From Adiantum capillus-veneris (taxonomy: Eukaryota > Streptophyta > Polypodiopsida > Polypodiales > Pteridaceae), in contig CM043970.1 in assembly GCA_014529385.2 (NCBI GenBank), positions 44,790,279 through 44,854,278 of the forward strand: a stretch of DNA of 64,000 nucleotides, read 5' to 3'. Shown here piece after piece: positions 33,755 through 44,243 of the stretch (within the stretch, counting starts at the first letter, position 1; each line of letters opens with the position of its first letter). The notes below the pieces were generated by a model, which was not told the DNA's origin, made no database searches, and saw nothing but the letters and a program-made list of their open reading frames with translations. The translations under genes and the position numbers were made by a program.

Positions 33755-35052
33755 ATGGCATCATCAGGTACTCAAAGACCTAGGAGTGTCATTGACTCCA
33801 TTTCATGCAGTAATGTACAAGACGACAATGGATATTGGGTGACAATGAAGCTAAAACGAATGATGTGGGTGACAATGCAGCCCAACTCAAGAGATGCACA
33901 CAAGGTCTCAAGGAGACACATGGCTTCTCGAGCACACCATTGGAAGGGAAGAATCATGGAGTTCAAGCAAGCACAAGACGACAAGAGGCTTGCGAAGGTG
34001 CATCATTTGTATGTTGCTTCACAACTGAAGCTAGAGATAGCAGTGGCTCCATTGAGGTTTCCTACAAGTAATTTTCACTCCTCTTTCAAGTTTTTCGGTC
34101 ATCTATTTAGTATTTTTTTCCTTTTGTCTTTCTTTTGATGACTGTAAGATTTCCATTGCTTGTTCGTGTTTGCAGATGTTTTTCCATCCAATTTTGTAGA
34201 GTGAGAGCCAATAAATCCCTTCACAAGAACTTTTTAGGCCATCCACATTGAGCTTGGCAAGTTTCTCTATGCTGGCTAACAGTCCTTTGAGCTTGCCTCA
34301 CGTGACATTTTTTTTAATAATCATACTTATGTCACACCTAGGCAAAATGGATATGGTAATCTGTCTCTGGTTCATTCGCCAGCCTTGGAGAGTTTGGAAT
34401 GGCCTAAGCCAGATAGTGCCTTAATCACAACAACCAAAAGGAAAATTGAGGTGGATGTGCAAGCAGCAATGAAGTGCACCTATGGTTCCCACAAAGCCAC
34501 GCTAACATGGTTTATGTCTCTTCATGTGTTTGTGTTATATTTCGACTTCAACGTGTTCATAGGACACCAAAAATGTGGACTTGCAAAGGGGGAAGTGCGA
34601 TCAACGGATTTCTTGCAGCTGGATGGGAAACTAAGGTGGTCAACTTTTAGGGAGATAGAATCAAGTGCTCTGTAGTTGCTGACAATGCGGTGTTCAGGTA
34701 CCATATTGCAAAGCAAAGCTTGTCGATGGCCTTTCCCTATAGAAGATGGAAGCTGACGATGGGAGAATGGGAGGCACTAGACTCTGAGGTTCCTGATAGA
34801 GAATCAGTTGACCTGCAGATACGCCTCCACAATGAAGCAGTGCACCGCATTACAGTGAACAATGGCTGGCATCTCAGTCACCTTCGCGAGTATCTTAATC
34901 TCAAATATACCTTGCCCAAGAAATATCTCTTTGTAATCAATGAAAAGATTGTTCGCTCCAGAAAAGAGAAGAGCTTTCTGTGTGAGAACATTTCGTTTTC
35001 GCGATGTATTTTTGTTAAAGCTTGTAACCGACAGGGATTTTGCCCACATTAA
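33755..35052 (+). pseudogene. Broken paralogue of the 38107 gene (BAH-like N-terminus, ubiquitin-like C-terminus)
   Basis: Exon 1 is 33755-34067 (MASSGTQRPRS ... MWVTMQPNSRDAHKVSRRHM ... HHWKGRIMEFKQ), with donor GTAATT; the acceptor TTTGCAG ends at 34175. Phase and position match the 38107 gene. Exon 2 opens NVFPSNFVE then TGA at 34202 where the paralogue has Trp (EQWEP), so it is broken at once. Later parts align in pieces: LEWPKPDSALITTTKRKIEV with VDWPVLEETMVEAMQSKLYK; KCSVVADNAVFRYHIAKQSL with RCEVAIDTLVVKYMIASQSL; and a C-terminus KKYLFVINEKIVRSRKEKSF with FSFFLAGRKVMRRREKDIL. It needs at least two frame changes (one near 34650). Confidence 0.75.
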
Positions 35053-35265
35053 TACATACGGTGTTTTGAATCTCGTTTCTATGCATAATTATTTATTCTC
35101 AACTTGTTCAAGTTTTTGATTGAAATGTGCAATTTATTTGATGTGGAGCATAAATGTTTTCAATGTTGGTGTCTTTCAATGCTTTGTCGTATGATTTTGT
35201 TTAAAATTATAGTTTTAAGTTATTTTGATGTTAATTTTAAGTGATTTTTAAAAAGTGGCTTTGGG

Positions 35266-35273
35266 TATATAAG
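35266..35273 (+). promoter_or_regulatory. TATA box of the 35360 gene
   Basis: TATATAAG, 87 bp before the ATG at 35360, followed by a C/T-rich leader (CTCTAGCTCTAAGCTCTCTT). Confidence 0.5.
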
Positions 35274-35359
35274 TAACTTTTTAGTTTTTAAACTTCATTT
35301 CTCACATTCACGAAACTCTAGCTCTAAGCTCTCTTCGCATCTTCTTCGCGAACGAACCC

Positions 35360-36058
35360 ATGGCAACGTCTACTGATGCACTTCTCACACAATTAGAAAA
35401 GGTAGGACTTGCAGATCAAGCACATGAACTACTCAGTGTGTTCAAGGGGACAATTGACATTGAGGCTACTACCAACCTCCATGCAGAGGCATTCAAAAGC
35501 TTTCTTGACTACATGGCGTAGCGCATGGAAGAATATGCCATAATCTTTAAGGGATCCAAAACGGCGTGGTTGCCAATGAATTTCTTGAAACATCTCTATG
35601 CAACCAAAAGAAACTTTTCGTTTCACTTGTTGAGATTTATTAAAGGCCTCGTGGAACAGGACTACAGGACAGAGTAAGAAGATGATCTCATAGATTTGGG
35701 CATGGGGTGCATAGGCACCCAATTCATTTCATGAGACATGGTTCTGGTCTTACTTGTGCTTGAGGGCATGGATAAGGGAAAATCAAAGGAAAAGGTCAAC
35801 CAAAGACCTCCTGTGACAATTGTGGAGGAATCAAATGAAGTTATTGAAGAGATTGATGAGCAGACCGAAGCATCTATAGCACTCGTCCTCTTGCAAGATC
35901 CCAGCTCCATTGAGGAGGAGGATCGAATGATAGAGGGAGATGAGGTGCTGGAAGAGGTCCCAGACCTCCAAATTCTCACTTTGCATGCAATGGTGATGGA
36001 TGATCGTCATTTCTGCTCCTTGACGAAATTGCCAAAACATTGGACTCAGAGAAGATGA
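35360..36058 (+). pseudogene. Unknown gene with acidic C-terminus, three in-frame stops
   Basis: I do not recognise it. One frame runs from MATSTDALLTQLEKVGLADQ to the end with stops TAG 35519, TAA 35675 and TGA 35732, each of which could be a single-base change. The N-terminal half looks helical (AHELLSVFKGTIDIE, FKSFLDYMA, MNFLKHLYATKRNFS). The second half is strongly acidic (VVEESNEVIEEIDEQTE-like, PSSIEEEDRMIEGDEVLEE). A consistent frame and codon use over 230 codons, with a promoter in front, argue for a once-functional gene. It lies between the two paralogues on the same strand. Confidence 0.5.
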
Positions 36059-36577
36059 GTCACTCGTAGTGCTTGCTATCTATGCGGGCATGAAGGATCC
36101 CAGTGGAAAGAAAAGAGAAAGTCAATTTTCAAATTGACTTTGAAGACCAAGATCTCCCAGCAAGCCTCTCTTTCCTTCCCAATGAAAACGAATAGTAATT
36201 GGTGCAAACAGTAGCAAGTACACTAGTGGAAATCAAATCATGTGCCTCTTTTTACGAAAGTGTATTGAAAAGCGTATTTCATCCACACAAACCATTGATC
36301 GCAATTGGTAGAGATGATCAATCTAGCATCAATCTTAAAAAGAAAAATCGTGAAGAGAAGGATGAAGAAACTGAGGTAAATAAATCTTAACCTGGTAGAA
36401 TGTCTATTATTCCTTACTACATGTGTTAAAGTCAATTAAAATGCTTTAAAGACAACATACCATGTTGATAAGTTCGCAATGCGTACTAGAGGTTCATGCA
36501 ATGTCTTCCTGGGTAGGGATAGCTCGCTTTGGCACTACCTGAGCCACTGGGGCCATCAATTCTTAGAGTTTCTCACA
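36059..36577. other. No intact gene
   Basis: Plus-strand frames such as 36199-36390 (ending in lysine/glutamate-rich sequence) may be a shifted continuation of the 35360 gene. Nothing decisive was seen. Confidence 0.25.
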
Positions 36578-36835
36578 CAGAGTTCTCCAAGAATGGTTCT
36601 ACAGCTAAAGTGCAAAGCGTTAAGTAGCATACTCGCTGAAGATTCTCACCTTAAATGCTCACTAATGTATATTGTGGACCGAGAGGAATCATTGTATGCA
36701 AGCACCCAGAGTTCTCGAAGAATGGTTCTACAGAGCAGCTAAAGTGCAAAGAATTAAGTAGCATACTCACTGAAGATTCTCACCTTAAATGCTCACTAAT
36801 GTATATTGGTGGACCGAGAGGCATCATTGTATGCC
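36578..36835. repeat. 129-bp tandem duplication
   Basis: CAGAGTTCTCCAAGAATGG at 36578 recurs at 36707. The units share TTAAGTAGCATACTC and GAAGATTCTCACCTTAAATG and differ by small indels (an AGAGC insertion, one G). Confidence 0.9.
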
Positions 36836-37095
36836 TTTACAGGCAAGCACCCAGGCTCAGTCCTCTCCCACTATGCCTTGAGCCTAGGTCAAGGGTTGAC
36901 AAACCTAGAGGAAATTGTAAAATCCCTTGGCCCACACCCACAGATGTAATCCGTAGAAAAACTAATCGGCCATGATGTAATATCCAAACCAATAAAGAAT
37001 AGTTGTTTTTGTCAACGATTTTTGTCACCATTCAATACTTGTTTTTCTTTATTCATATTGTCCAATAATTTTTATTTTTTCACCACATGCACACA

Positions 37096-37437
37096 CATGC
37101 ACAAAATCTCGAACATGCAGCCACAGGGCGGACAGGGGGCTCTTTTGCGAAATGGGGCGATGACGGGGGCGTACGGGTTCAACCGGACCAAAAAAAAAAA
37201 AGACGATGTCCGGCGTGGTCAAACGGGGCAAAACAATTTGGCAGTGTTAGATCTGCTCCTTGAACGCCATGGCGCACAGGGGCTTTTTTTGCCCCGTCTA
37301 ACCCCAGTGGGCGCCGCTGATGTATTTTTTGGTACGATTGACCACGTACGCATCCCTTGTCACCCAGTTTCGCAAAATAATCACCGCGACGTGCCCCCCG
37401 GTCGCTCGATGGCTGCATGTTCGAGGTTTTGTGCATG
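37096..37437. mobile_element. GC-rich 342-bp inverted-repeat element (MITE-like)
   Basis: Left end CATGCACAAAATCTCGAACA (37096-37123, continuing TGCAGCCA) is matched by the reverse complement at 37410-37437 with one mismatch. A second, looser pairing inside joins the TTTTGCGAAAxTGGG motifs near 37144 and 37370. The element is much richer in GC than the flanks and has no ORF of note. A small DNA transposon derivative fits best; target duplications are unclear because the left flank repeats CACATGCA. Confidence 0.7.
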
Positions 37438-38106
37438 TGGACACCGTCGGATAAGCCGAGTTACCGTGGTGATCAGCTTAAATTTAACATACCCAATAAT
37501 TCAAATACTTATAAGAAACAATGTACAAAATGAAGTTGAACAATTGCACGGAATGGTAGAAATTCAGAATTTGATATTATAGAAAAAGATTACAAATCTC
37601 ATCAAGAGAGAGTACATGGGATAGACTATTTCTGATGAAGGCATCTTCATTTCTTAAATTGATTACTAAGGCTAAATTTGTATTTTTTTATGTCACACGC
37701 TTTGCATGCACCATACAGGAAACGCCATCTTGAAAAAGTTGCACCAAAATGTCATTAGGAAATTTCGGAGGTCATTTGGAGGGCCATATGAAGAGAGAGA
37801 AAAATAGAGCACGTCCAATGAGCATGAAGGCTACGTTACGTAGGAAAGTACGTGGAAAGACTCAAAAAATAGGAAAATAGCATAAAACTTTCACGAGTCT
37901 AAGATTGTGGCATCGTAATTTCCTTCCTTTTACCGAGCTGTTAGGTGCTTGCCAGTGGTCCCACTTCTGATATTCTCTTATGGTCATTAACGTACTGGAG
38001 GGTGACCATTAAGCCCGCACAAGATATTGGAATTCTAAAACACTTTCCCTCCATTAGAATGCTTTCAAAGTGAATCTCCCTCCACTAAATCTTTTCTCTG
38101 AGAGCT
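37438..38106 (+). other. Upstream region of the 38107 gene
   Basis: AT-rich, with no coding signal. A C/T-rich stretch CCCTCCATTAGAATG / CTCCCTCCACTAAATC at 38046-38092 directly before the ATG could be the leader. No convincing TATA box. Confidence 0.3.
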
Positions 38107-40889
38107 ATGGCTTCCACGTCTTCTCGCCCAAGAAGCTCCAGGTGTTTACTGTCTCTCACACCAACAACCAACATCTGCACTTTGCCTAGAAGGCCAAGTA
38201 GTAGCATATCCTCAATTACAATATCAACTTCAATAAGTGCAGAGAACCAATGGGTTGGAAAAAGGATAAACAAAGGTTCATGGGTCCTCATGCAACCAAG
38301 AAGACCCAAGAGGTCTAGTGGTATCAACGTTTACCGCTCAGCATGGAAGGCCAGAGTGTTGGATTTCAAAGTTGAAATCGGTAAAAGATCTGTAAAGGAA
38401 GTTCTTGTTCAGCATGTGTTTACCCATCCAGACGTGATAGCAAACGGTGGAAATGTATCAGATATACATCAACCACGTTGCAATTGTAAGTACTCTTGAC
38501 ATCTGAACTTCATTTGATCTGTAAGTACTCTTGACATCTGAACTTACTGATACTCTCATTATAACTTTTCTTATATATTTTGCAATGTTTCTCCCTCTTC
38601 TTATGAGCAATGTCTCCATTCTTCATAGCTCAATTACATTAGATTTGTCATTTTTACTTATTGATACTCTTAGTTTAACACTAGGTTGGTAATGGGACAC
38701 TTTTATGTCCTGTTAAGTGACCATTTTCCTTGAATTATGTCAAGAGTTTCAAAATGGATTTTGAGGTGCTATCTATCTAGAAAGTTGTCTCATGAGCTGA
38801 AAAAAACTCGACATTTTTTTGGAATATCAATTCCATCTTTAACCTTGTCCTTGCACAACATTTCACAACCTAAACTCTGTGAAAAAACGGGTCCTGTTTT
38901 TGGCTTTTTTCAACTTTTTGCAACTATACCACTCTAGAATTCATGTTTGTGAGGTCTATAATGCTAAAGAACTATCTTTAGTAGTCCTCAACATGTCTTG
39001 ATGCTTCTAGGGAGAAATAAATGTTAAAGTTGTAAGTTATGACCAAATTACAAAAATTATCAAATCCTGTTTTTTAGCCAATTTTAGCTCTTCTATGATT
39101 TTTTTGGTGGTTTTCATGATATCCAAATGCAGTTTTGATTTTCTATGTCGCATATTGTAACATAAATCTAATATTCCTTGAGTTTTGGGGCACCTAATAC
39201 CCTATTTTGCATAGTAGACAACGATGGTTGATTTTTTCAATTATAGAAGAAAATGAAACATTCTAGTATATCAAGTATAGCTTTTTCAATAATGATAGTT
39301 TCTTGTGACAACTACATGCATTTTGTAGGTAGTAACCATATCTAGTCATAAGGATCAAATTTGGCTAGATATTGAATAGTTTCTATGGAATTCTACAACT
39401 CATAATGTTGAACCCAGTTTTTTCATGTTTGTTGTATTTAGCACTTCATCTTTGTCCCCAAGATTCCCCTTGGTAAGAGATGTATTACTCTTTTGACATG
39501 CTCCATGGCTCCTTATGAACCTTAAGGACAATAGGGAACTAAGAAAACATGCATATATTATTTGTATTGAGCGTGGCTATAGAAACTTTGATGATAGGTT
39601 TGCAGAATGGTAAAAATTTAACTTTTTTTTGTACCTATTTCTTTTGGCAAAACAAAAAATAGTGAGTGAGAAATAATCATATTTTCTGATCACCAACCCA
39701 TTGAAGTTAACTAGGGAATTTATCTCAAGTCCTACAAAAATCCCTAATCTTATTTTTATGCAACAAAACGTAAGAAATGACTGTTTTGATGAAAATGTAC
39801 TGGTCCATCAACTTTGGAGGCTTGGTGTGACCAAAAGATGAGAAATTTTACAAGTTTCTTATTTTTTCCATGTGTAGTAGGCCTTGAACTATAACCTCAT
39901 GAAAGGATTTTACAAAATGAGTGGATCTACTACGGTTTTGGAGGTTTTTTTCAAAACCGTGAAAGGACACTTTTATGTCCTATTAGGTTACCAACCTAGT
40001 GTTAACTCTTCTTATATATATTGCAGATGTTTATCCCTCTTCTTATGAGCAATGGGAGCCTGTGGAGTGTATAATAGGCCTCTTCCTTGTTGTTTATGCC
40101 CACATTGGTTCTCTACAGTATTCACGGAGGAGTAGCAAAAGCCTGGCTGATGAAGGAATATTTTTTTATGACCACTTCTACCAACTCAGCTCAGGGAATA
40201 AGAATGTCATGTTGGTGAAAGTGCCTCTACCAACCGATTGGAACACTGTGGACTGGCCAGTTCTCGAGGAAACAATGGTGGAGGCAATGCAAAGTAAGCT
40301 CTACAAGGATATACAGAGGTCTCTACATAGCTCTATTCCCACCAAACTGGTTAGAATTGCAAACTTTTGTCCTGCTTCACTCTTCATAGAGTTGTTTCAT
40401 AGCTACAACATCCGTGTTACAAAAACTATGTTCATGTGCAAGTCATTTCAGCAGTCATCTTGTGACAAACTTCTTGACAGAGGATGGTATGTAAAGGAAG
40501 AGATTGGCTTACGGTGTGAGGTCGCGATTGATACTCTAGTTGTCAAGTACATGATTGCAAGCCAATCACTGTTACTCTCGTTTTGGTATATGCGATCACA
40601 AATGCTCAATGGTAAGTACATTCCTATGGACTAGGTTTCTGCAGGTTTGGAAGATAATCCTGCTGTAGATGTGGAAGTGATTGATAAAGAGCATGGCCTA
40701 CTGTTGGTGGTTACAATAAGGGAGCTATGCAGTCTTCAGCAGTTGCGGCATGACATAATTGAAGAGTCAATGGACAGGGACCTATCAGATTTTTCCTTTT
40801 TCCTAGCTGGCCGTAAGGTGATGCGGCGAAGGGAAAAAGATATTTTGTGCAAAGAGTTGGATGGTCGGGTTGAAGTAGTGTCAATGTAA
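38107..40889 (+). CDS. Spliced gene: BAH/reader-like N-terminus and ubiquitin-like C-terminus (one TAG or a 33-bp intron)
   Basis: Exon 1 is 38107-38485 (MASTSSRPRSSR ... NKGSWVLMQPRRPKR ... VYRSAWKARVLDFKVEIGKR), donor GTAAGT. Exon 2 starts at 40026 after TATTGCAG with matching phase (YVYPSSYEQWEPVECIIGLF ... NTVDWPVLEE ... SFWYMRSQMLNG) to 40611. Exon 3 is 40645-40889, ending VEVVSM. Between exons 2 and 3, 33 bp begin GTAAGT and end TCTGCAG, very short for a plant intron; read through, they contain an in-frame TAG at 40632. The N-terminal half resembles a BAH-type module (weak). The last ~75 residues look ubiquitin-like: VDVEVID, LLLVVTIRE, helix SLQQLRHDIIEE, FSFFLAGRKV (compare ubiquitin RLIFAGKQL). 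There is no C-terminal GG. Confidence 0.6.
38486..38612 (+). repeat. Duplicated splice-donor and splice-acceptor segments in intron 1
   Basis: The donor segment GTAAGTACTCTTGACATCTG occurs at 38486 and again at 38520. The acceptor/exon-2 start (CTTATATATTTTGCAATGTT ... CCCTCTTCTTATGAGCAATG, 38570-38612) is an imperfect copy of 39,010-bp-distant sequence at the true acceptor, 40010-40051, with the AG lost. Both splice sites of this intron are therefore present twice. Confidence 0.75.
38677..40005. mobile_element. 1.3-kb terminal-inverted-repeat element in intron 1
   Basis: TTAACACTAGGTTGGTAA at 38676-38693 is inverted as TTACCAACCTAGTGTTAA at 39988-40005. Just inside lies a second shared inverted stretch GGACACTTTTATGTCC(T), itself nearly palindromic (38695-38711, 39964-39981). 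There is no transposase frame. The flanks ACTCTTAGTT and ACTCTTCTTA may be a diverged 10-bp target duplication. It looks like a non-autonomous DNA transposon; the superfamily is not assigned. Confidence 0.65.
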
Positions 40890-41008
40890 CATATATTCTT
40901 GTGAACCCAAGTGTATACAAATGACTTTCAATACATGAAGTTTTTTGAGCTCATTTGTCAATTGTGCCCTGTGAATAAGTGTGCTTGAAATACATTTCTT
41001 TACCATGT

Positions 41009-41013
<5 letters not shown>

Positions 41014-41049
<36 letters not shown>
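41014..41049. repeat. (CT)n microsatellite between convergent genes
   Basis: About 18 CT units, midway between the stop codons of the 38107 gene and the 43860 gene. Confidence 0.95.
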
Positions 41050-41053
<4 letters not shown>

Positions 41054-41083
41054 GTTAGACAAGACAAAGACATGATAGAAGAG

Positions 41084-43860
41084 TCATCTTAATTCATTAG
41101 AAAGTACAAACTCGTCCGTGAACAATGGACTGAGATACAATTTCTGTAAGTATGGAATCAGAATGTCTTCAAGGTAAAAATCGAAGGAATGCCCCTCGAA
41201 AGAAGGTGGTGAGATAGTTGTTCCCGGCGGATTTAGTTCTCCCTTTTCAGGAGTATCATCAATCAGTAGTGTATTAGTTGCATCAAAGGGTACACCGATT
41301 TGGCTAAACGGTTTGTAGAAAAGAGGTAAGTGTGGTTTTTTAGGGTGGTAGTGGCCCTCGACGGTAACGCATTTTCTTTGATCATACAAAAAGGCAAAAT
41401 CTGACGTGTGAGCGCTGCATACACTGCAAACTATTGTAACTAGTGGCGACAAGTTTTGCCTTTGCATTGAAGACCATATGGCAACTCTGAAGCGCGGAAG
41501 AAGAAACTGAATAAATTCCTTGGTTCCTGGACGAACCACGACTCGACAAGTTCCCATCCGAAACGTTTGCAAATCCTCAAAGGGTTCTGTGTCACCGAGA
41601 GGCACGTGCATCAGCAGCAATCCATTGAGGTCCAAGATAATCAACCTCTGTAAAAGTTGACAAGTACATATAAGTAGTTAGAAGCTGAACATATTTTGCC
41701 ATACTTGAATAGACATTATCGGAACAACTGTATCTACAGGTAGCAAGGGTCCATACTGGGCCTCTGTAGTGTTGATGTCATTGTTGCTCTCCTCTGCTTT
41801 AGCTTCATCATTCACATCTTCATCAGGGGTCTCCCCCATGGCTCTTTCTGCCTCATTCAAGGTTTCCTCCAAGGTCTTTTCCTCTGCCTCGGTTGACCGG
41901 CTTGCCTCATCCATCCTTGCCTGATCCATATCAGTTTTCTCATCCCTAGGCGTGCTTTCCTCATCCATATCCTTTTTCTCATCTATAGGCTTGCTTTCCT
42001 CATCTTGGGTTTCATCCATAGGCTCTTTTGGCTCCTCCACTGGCTGACTTGGCTCTTTCATTGTCTCCTCTGGTTATACACTAGCACCTTCCATATGCTC
42101 ATTTGACCTTTCCTCATCCTCGACTCTTTCATCTTCTGCTGATATGACCCCCTCAGCCCATTGTGATTCCACTGTATCGGATGCAGGGGTTTGTCGTGGT
42201 GGCACGTCATGTATTGTCATATCAATAGTGCGGTCATCCAAGCCACTATCTTTAGGCTCTCTGGGGCTAGACATAGTAAGCAGGTGTTGTATTAAACTTA
42301 CCCGGTATCTTTGCAAATAATCATATGTGTAGTTTTTTAAAGCACTCTGCAAAATTGAAAGACCACATGGTGAGAATTCTTCTATAAACTAAACCAAAAC
42401 TGACTGAATGCATTGCCAAATGGTTACCTTAGTCATGAAAGGTTTTAATGCAAAGTAGCTTTGCAGGACATATTCTGCATGGAGAAGACATCTCCAACCG
42501 CAAGAATTTCCATCGGTTTGATTTGGGACAGGTACATCTTTGATTGGGGCCTTGTATAGTTCATACCTTCCACATAGCTTGCCATAGGCAAGCAACAACC
42601 TCTTTATACAACTACACAAAGCAGTATCAAGATGTTAGCTTGAGGCTTCAAATTTACATGGATATCTATAAGAAACACTTTCTGATACATAACACTTACA
42701 GCCTAATTTCAGGGTGGGTTCCTTTTATTGAATTGAACACCCACACTGCTGGTTGGTCAACATCAAGGCATATGAGACTCCAATGATGGTTGTTCTCATA
42801 TGGAAAGATGATGACAATAAATTCCCGCATAGCACAGTGGAGAAACCAATTCTCAAAGGTCCTAGATGGACTGTTCTTCTGTCTAATAATCACTGACATT
42901 TGTGGATCAAGAAGAAACACCTCCGTGTGGGTGTGCAGTGGGAGTTGACTTTTGATCAAGCTGCAGAGAGTATACCTGAGTTAGCAAACCTATTATCTGA
43001 GTTTTCAAAGCTAGCAAGATAGTAACACTTACTTAAGACAAGCATAGATAATTGTGTCTGAAATTTGAGCATCTGGATTCTGCAATAAATTAATGTCCAC
43101 TTTTTCCAGAGCTAGCTTTCTGGCTCCATCTACAAATGGTATCTCTGCAAGCAAACCATCCTTCATTGAAAGTAGAGTTTCTTGATAGCTTGCCTCTATG
43201 GACAGGGTCACATTGCATTTTGTTTGCCTCTGGGACTCCACTGCTACTTTTGCTTTCTCCTTAAGCTCTGCTTCCCCCACGTCCTCTGTTTGGCGAGCAA
43301 TAGTCTCTGTCCTTGGCCCTTGTATTCACATCATGTGTGACATCTACAACTGTGATTTGTGACACTAGCTCAGGGGGGTATAAAAAAATTTCCCTCATTT
43401 TCTTATCCATGCAGACATTGGGGACCAGTAGTTTGTCATACCTCCACCTTATTCTTTTCAGTGTCTCACTATCTTTGTCCATTATAGTAACCCTGTGGGC
43501 ATGGGCTGCAACAATGGTGATGTCACTGAAGTACTCCAGCAGGAAGTCCTCTGCTACTTCTTGTAGAGCCATCAATGCCACCACCTTCCACCTTTTGGTG
43601 CCCCAAGTAGCTTCTTCACATATGGACCTCACCATCCTTTGAAAGGGCAGCTTTGGTATGCATAAATCTACACATTTCTGTGCCTTTCTGATTTCTCTGA
43701 AAAGTCCCATGCAGGTTTGTAACTTCTTCACCCTTGGACCTTTCAGAATTTTATTGGGTTTTCCAGGTCTCTTCTTTGGGGTTGCAGATCTGCTACTTGC
43801 CTTAGCTGCTAATCCTGGTCCCTTGCCTGCCTTCCTTGCAGTGGCTTTTGTTCTAGCCAT
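41084..43860 (-). CDS. Five-exon gene: histone H3-like N-terminus, Ulp1-type protease, acidic linker, FCP1-like phosphatase
   Basis: Exons read 43860-43033, 42960-42700, 42611-42428, 42346-41705 and 41647-41084; all introns are GT-AG, 57-88 bp, and phases match. Residues 1-10 MARTKATARK copy the H3 tail. Residues 53-140 follow the H3 fold (FREIRKAQK, IPKLPFQRMVRSI, ALMALQEVAEDFLLEYFSD, AAHAHRVTIMDKD, LKRIR), with loop 1 one residue longer than H3, as in CENH3. Exons 2-3 give a C48 protease: NHHWSLICLD (His), VWVFNSIKG (Asn where Asp is usual), NQTDGNSCGW (Gln, Cys). Exon 4 is E/D-rich. Exon 5 is a plant FCP1/HAD type: LDLNGLL, VRPGTKEF, AIWSS, LLIDDTPEK. Blemishes: a one-base shift at a G5 run near 43275 and an in-frame TAA at 42074-42076; a donor at 42301 could splice out the TAA. 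It could be a decaying gene or carry sequence errors. Confidence 0.75.
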
Positions 43861-43881
43861 TTCACTGTATACAAATAGAGG

Positions 43882-43884
<3 letters not shown>

Positions 43885-43915
<31 letters not shown>

Positions 43916-43985
43916 TTCTATAGCTTAGCATATTTAGAGCTCTCTCTCTCTCTCTCTCTCTCTCCTTTCTATAGCTTAGCATATT

Positions 43986-44047
<62 letters not shown>

Positions 44048-44134
44048 GAGACTCCCATTACTAACGGCGCGCGTGGAGCATGTTTTGACCTCAAAAAACA
44101 CCTCCGTGCGCCGTTAGTATAAGGTAACAGAAAG

Positions 44135-44168
<34 letters not shown>
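43885..44168. repeat. (CT)n/(GA)n inverted microsatellite cluster upstream of the H3-like gene
   Basis: Two CT tracts, each followed by CTCCTTTCTATAGCTTAGCA (43910, 43963), then a GA tract of about 30 units (43988-44045) and another CT tract (44136-44168). Opposed CT and GA tracts can pair with each other. They occupy the promoter position of the minus-strand gene. Confidence 0.9.
44059..44119. repeat. GC-rich hairpin 1
   Basis: TACTAACGGCGCGCGTGGAG and CTCCGTGCGCCGTTAGTA form an imperfect inverted repeat around a 23-base AT-rich loop. Confidence 0.85.
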
Positions 44169-44174
<6 letters not shown>

Positions 44175-44243
44175 CCTCCTTACATCCTCTCCCTATAACA
44201 CTCACACATACACACATAAACACATACACTGGTGGATGCACAG

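Noticed and set aside
41678-42352. Independent acidic gene separate from the protease and phosphatase exons
   Set aside because: Phase-matched splice sites on both sides (42346 and 41705) make it an exon of the larger gene; the TAA at 42074 is better read as a single change or as intronic.
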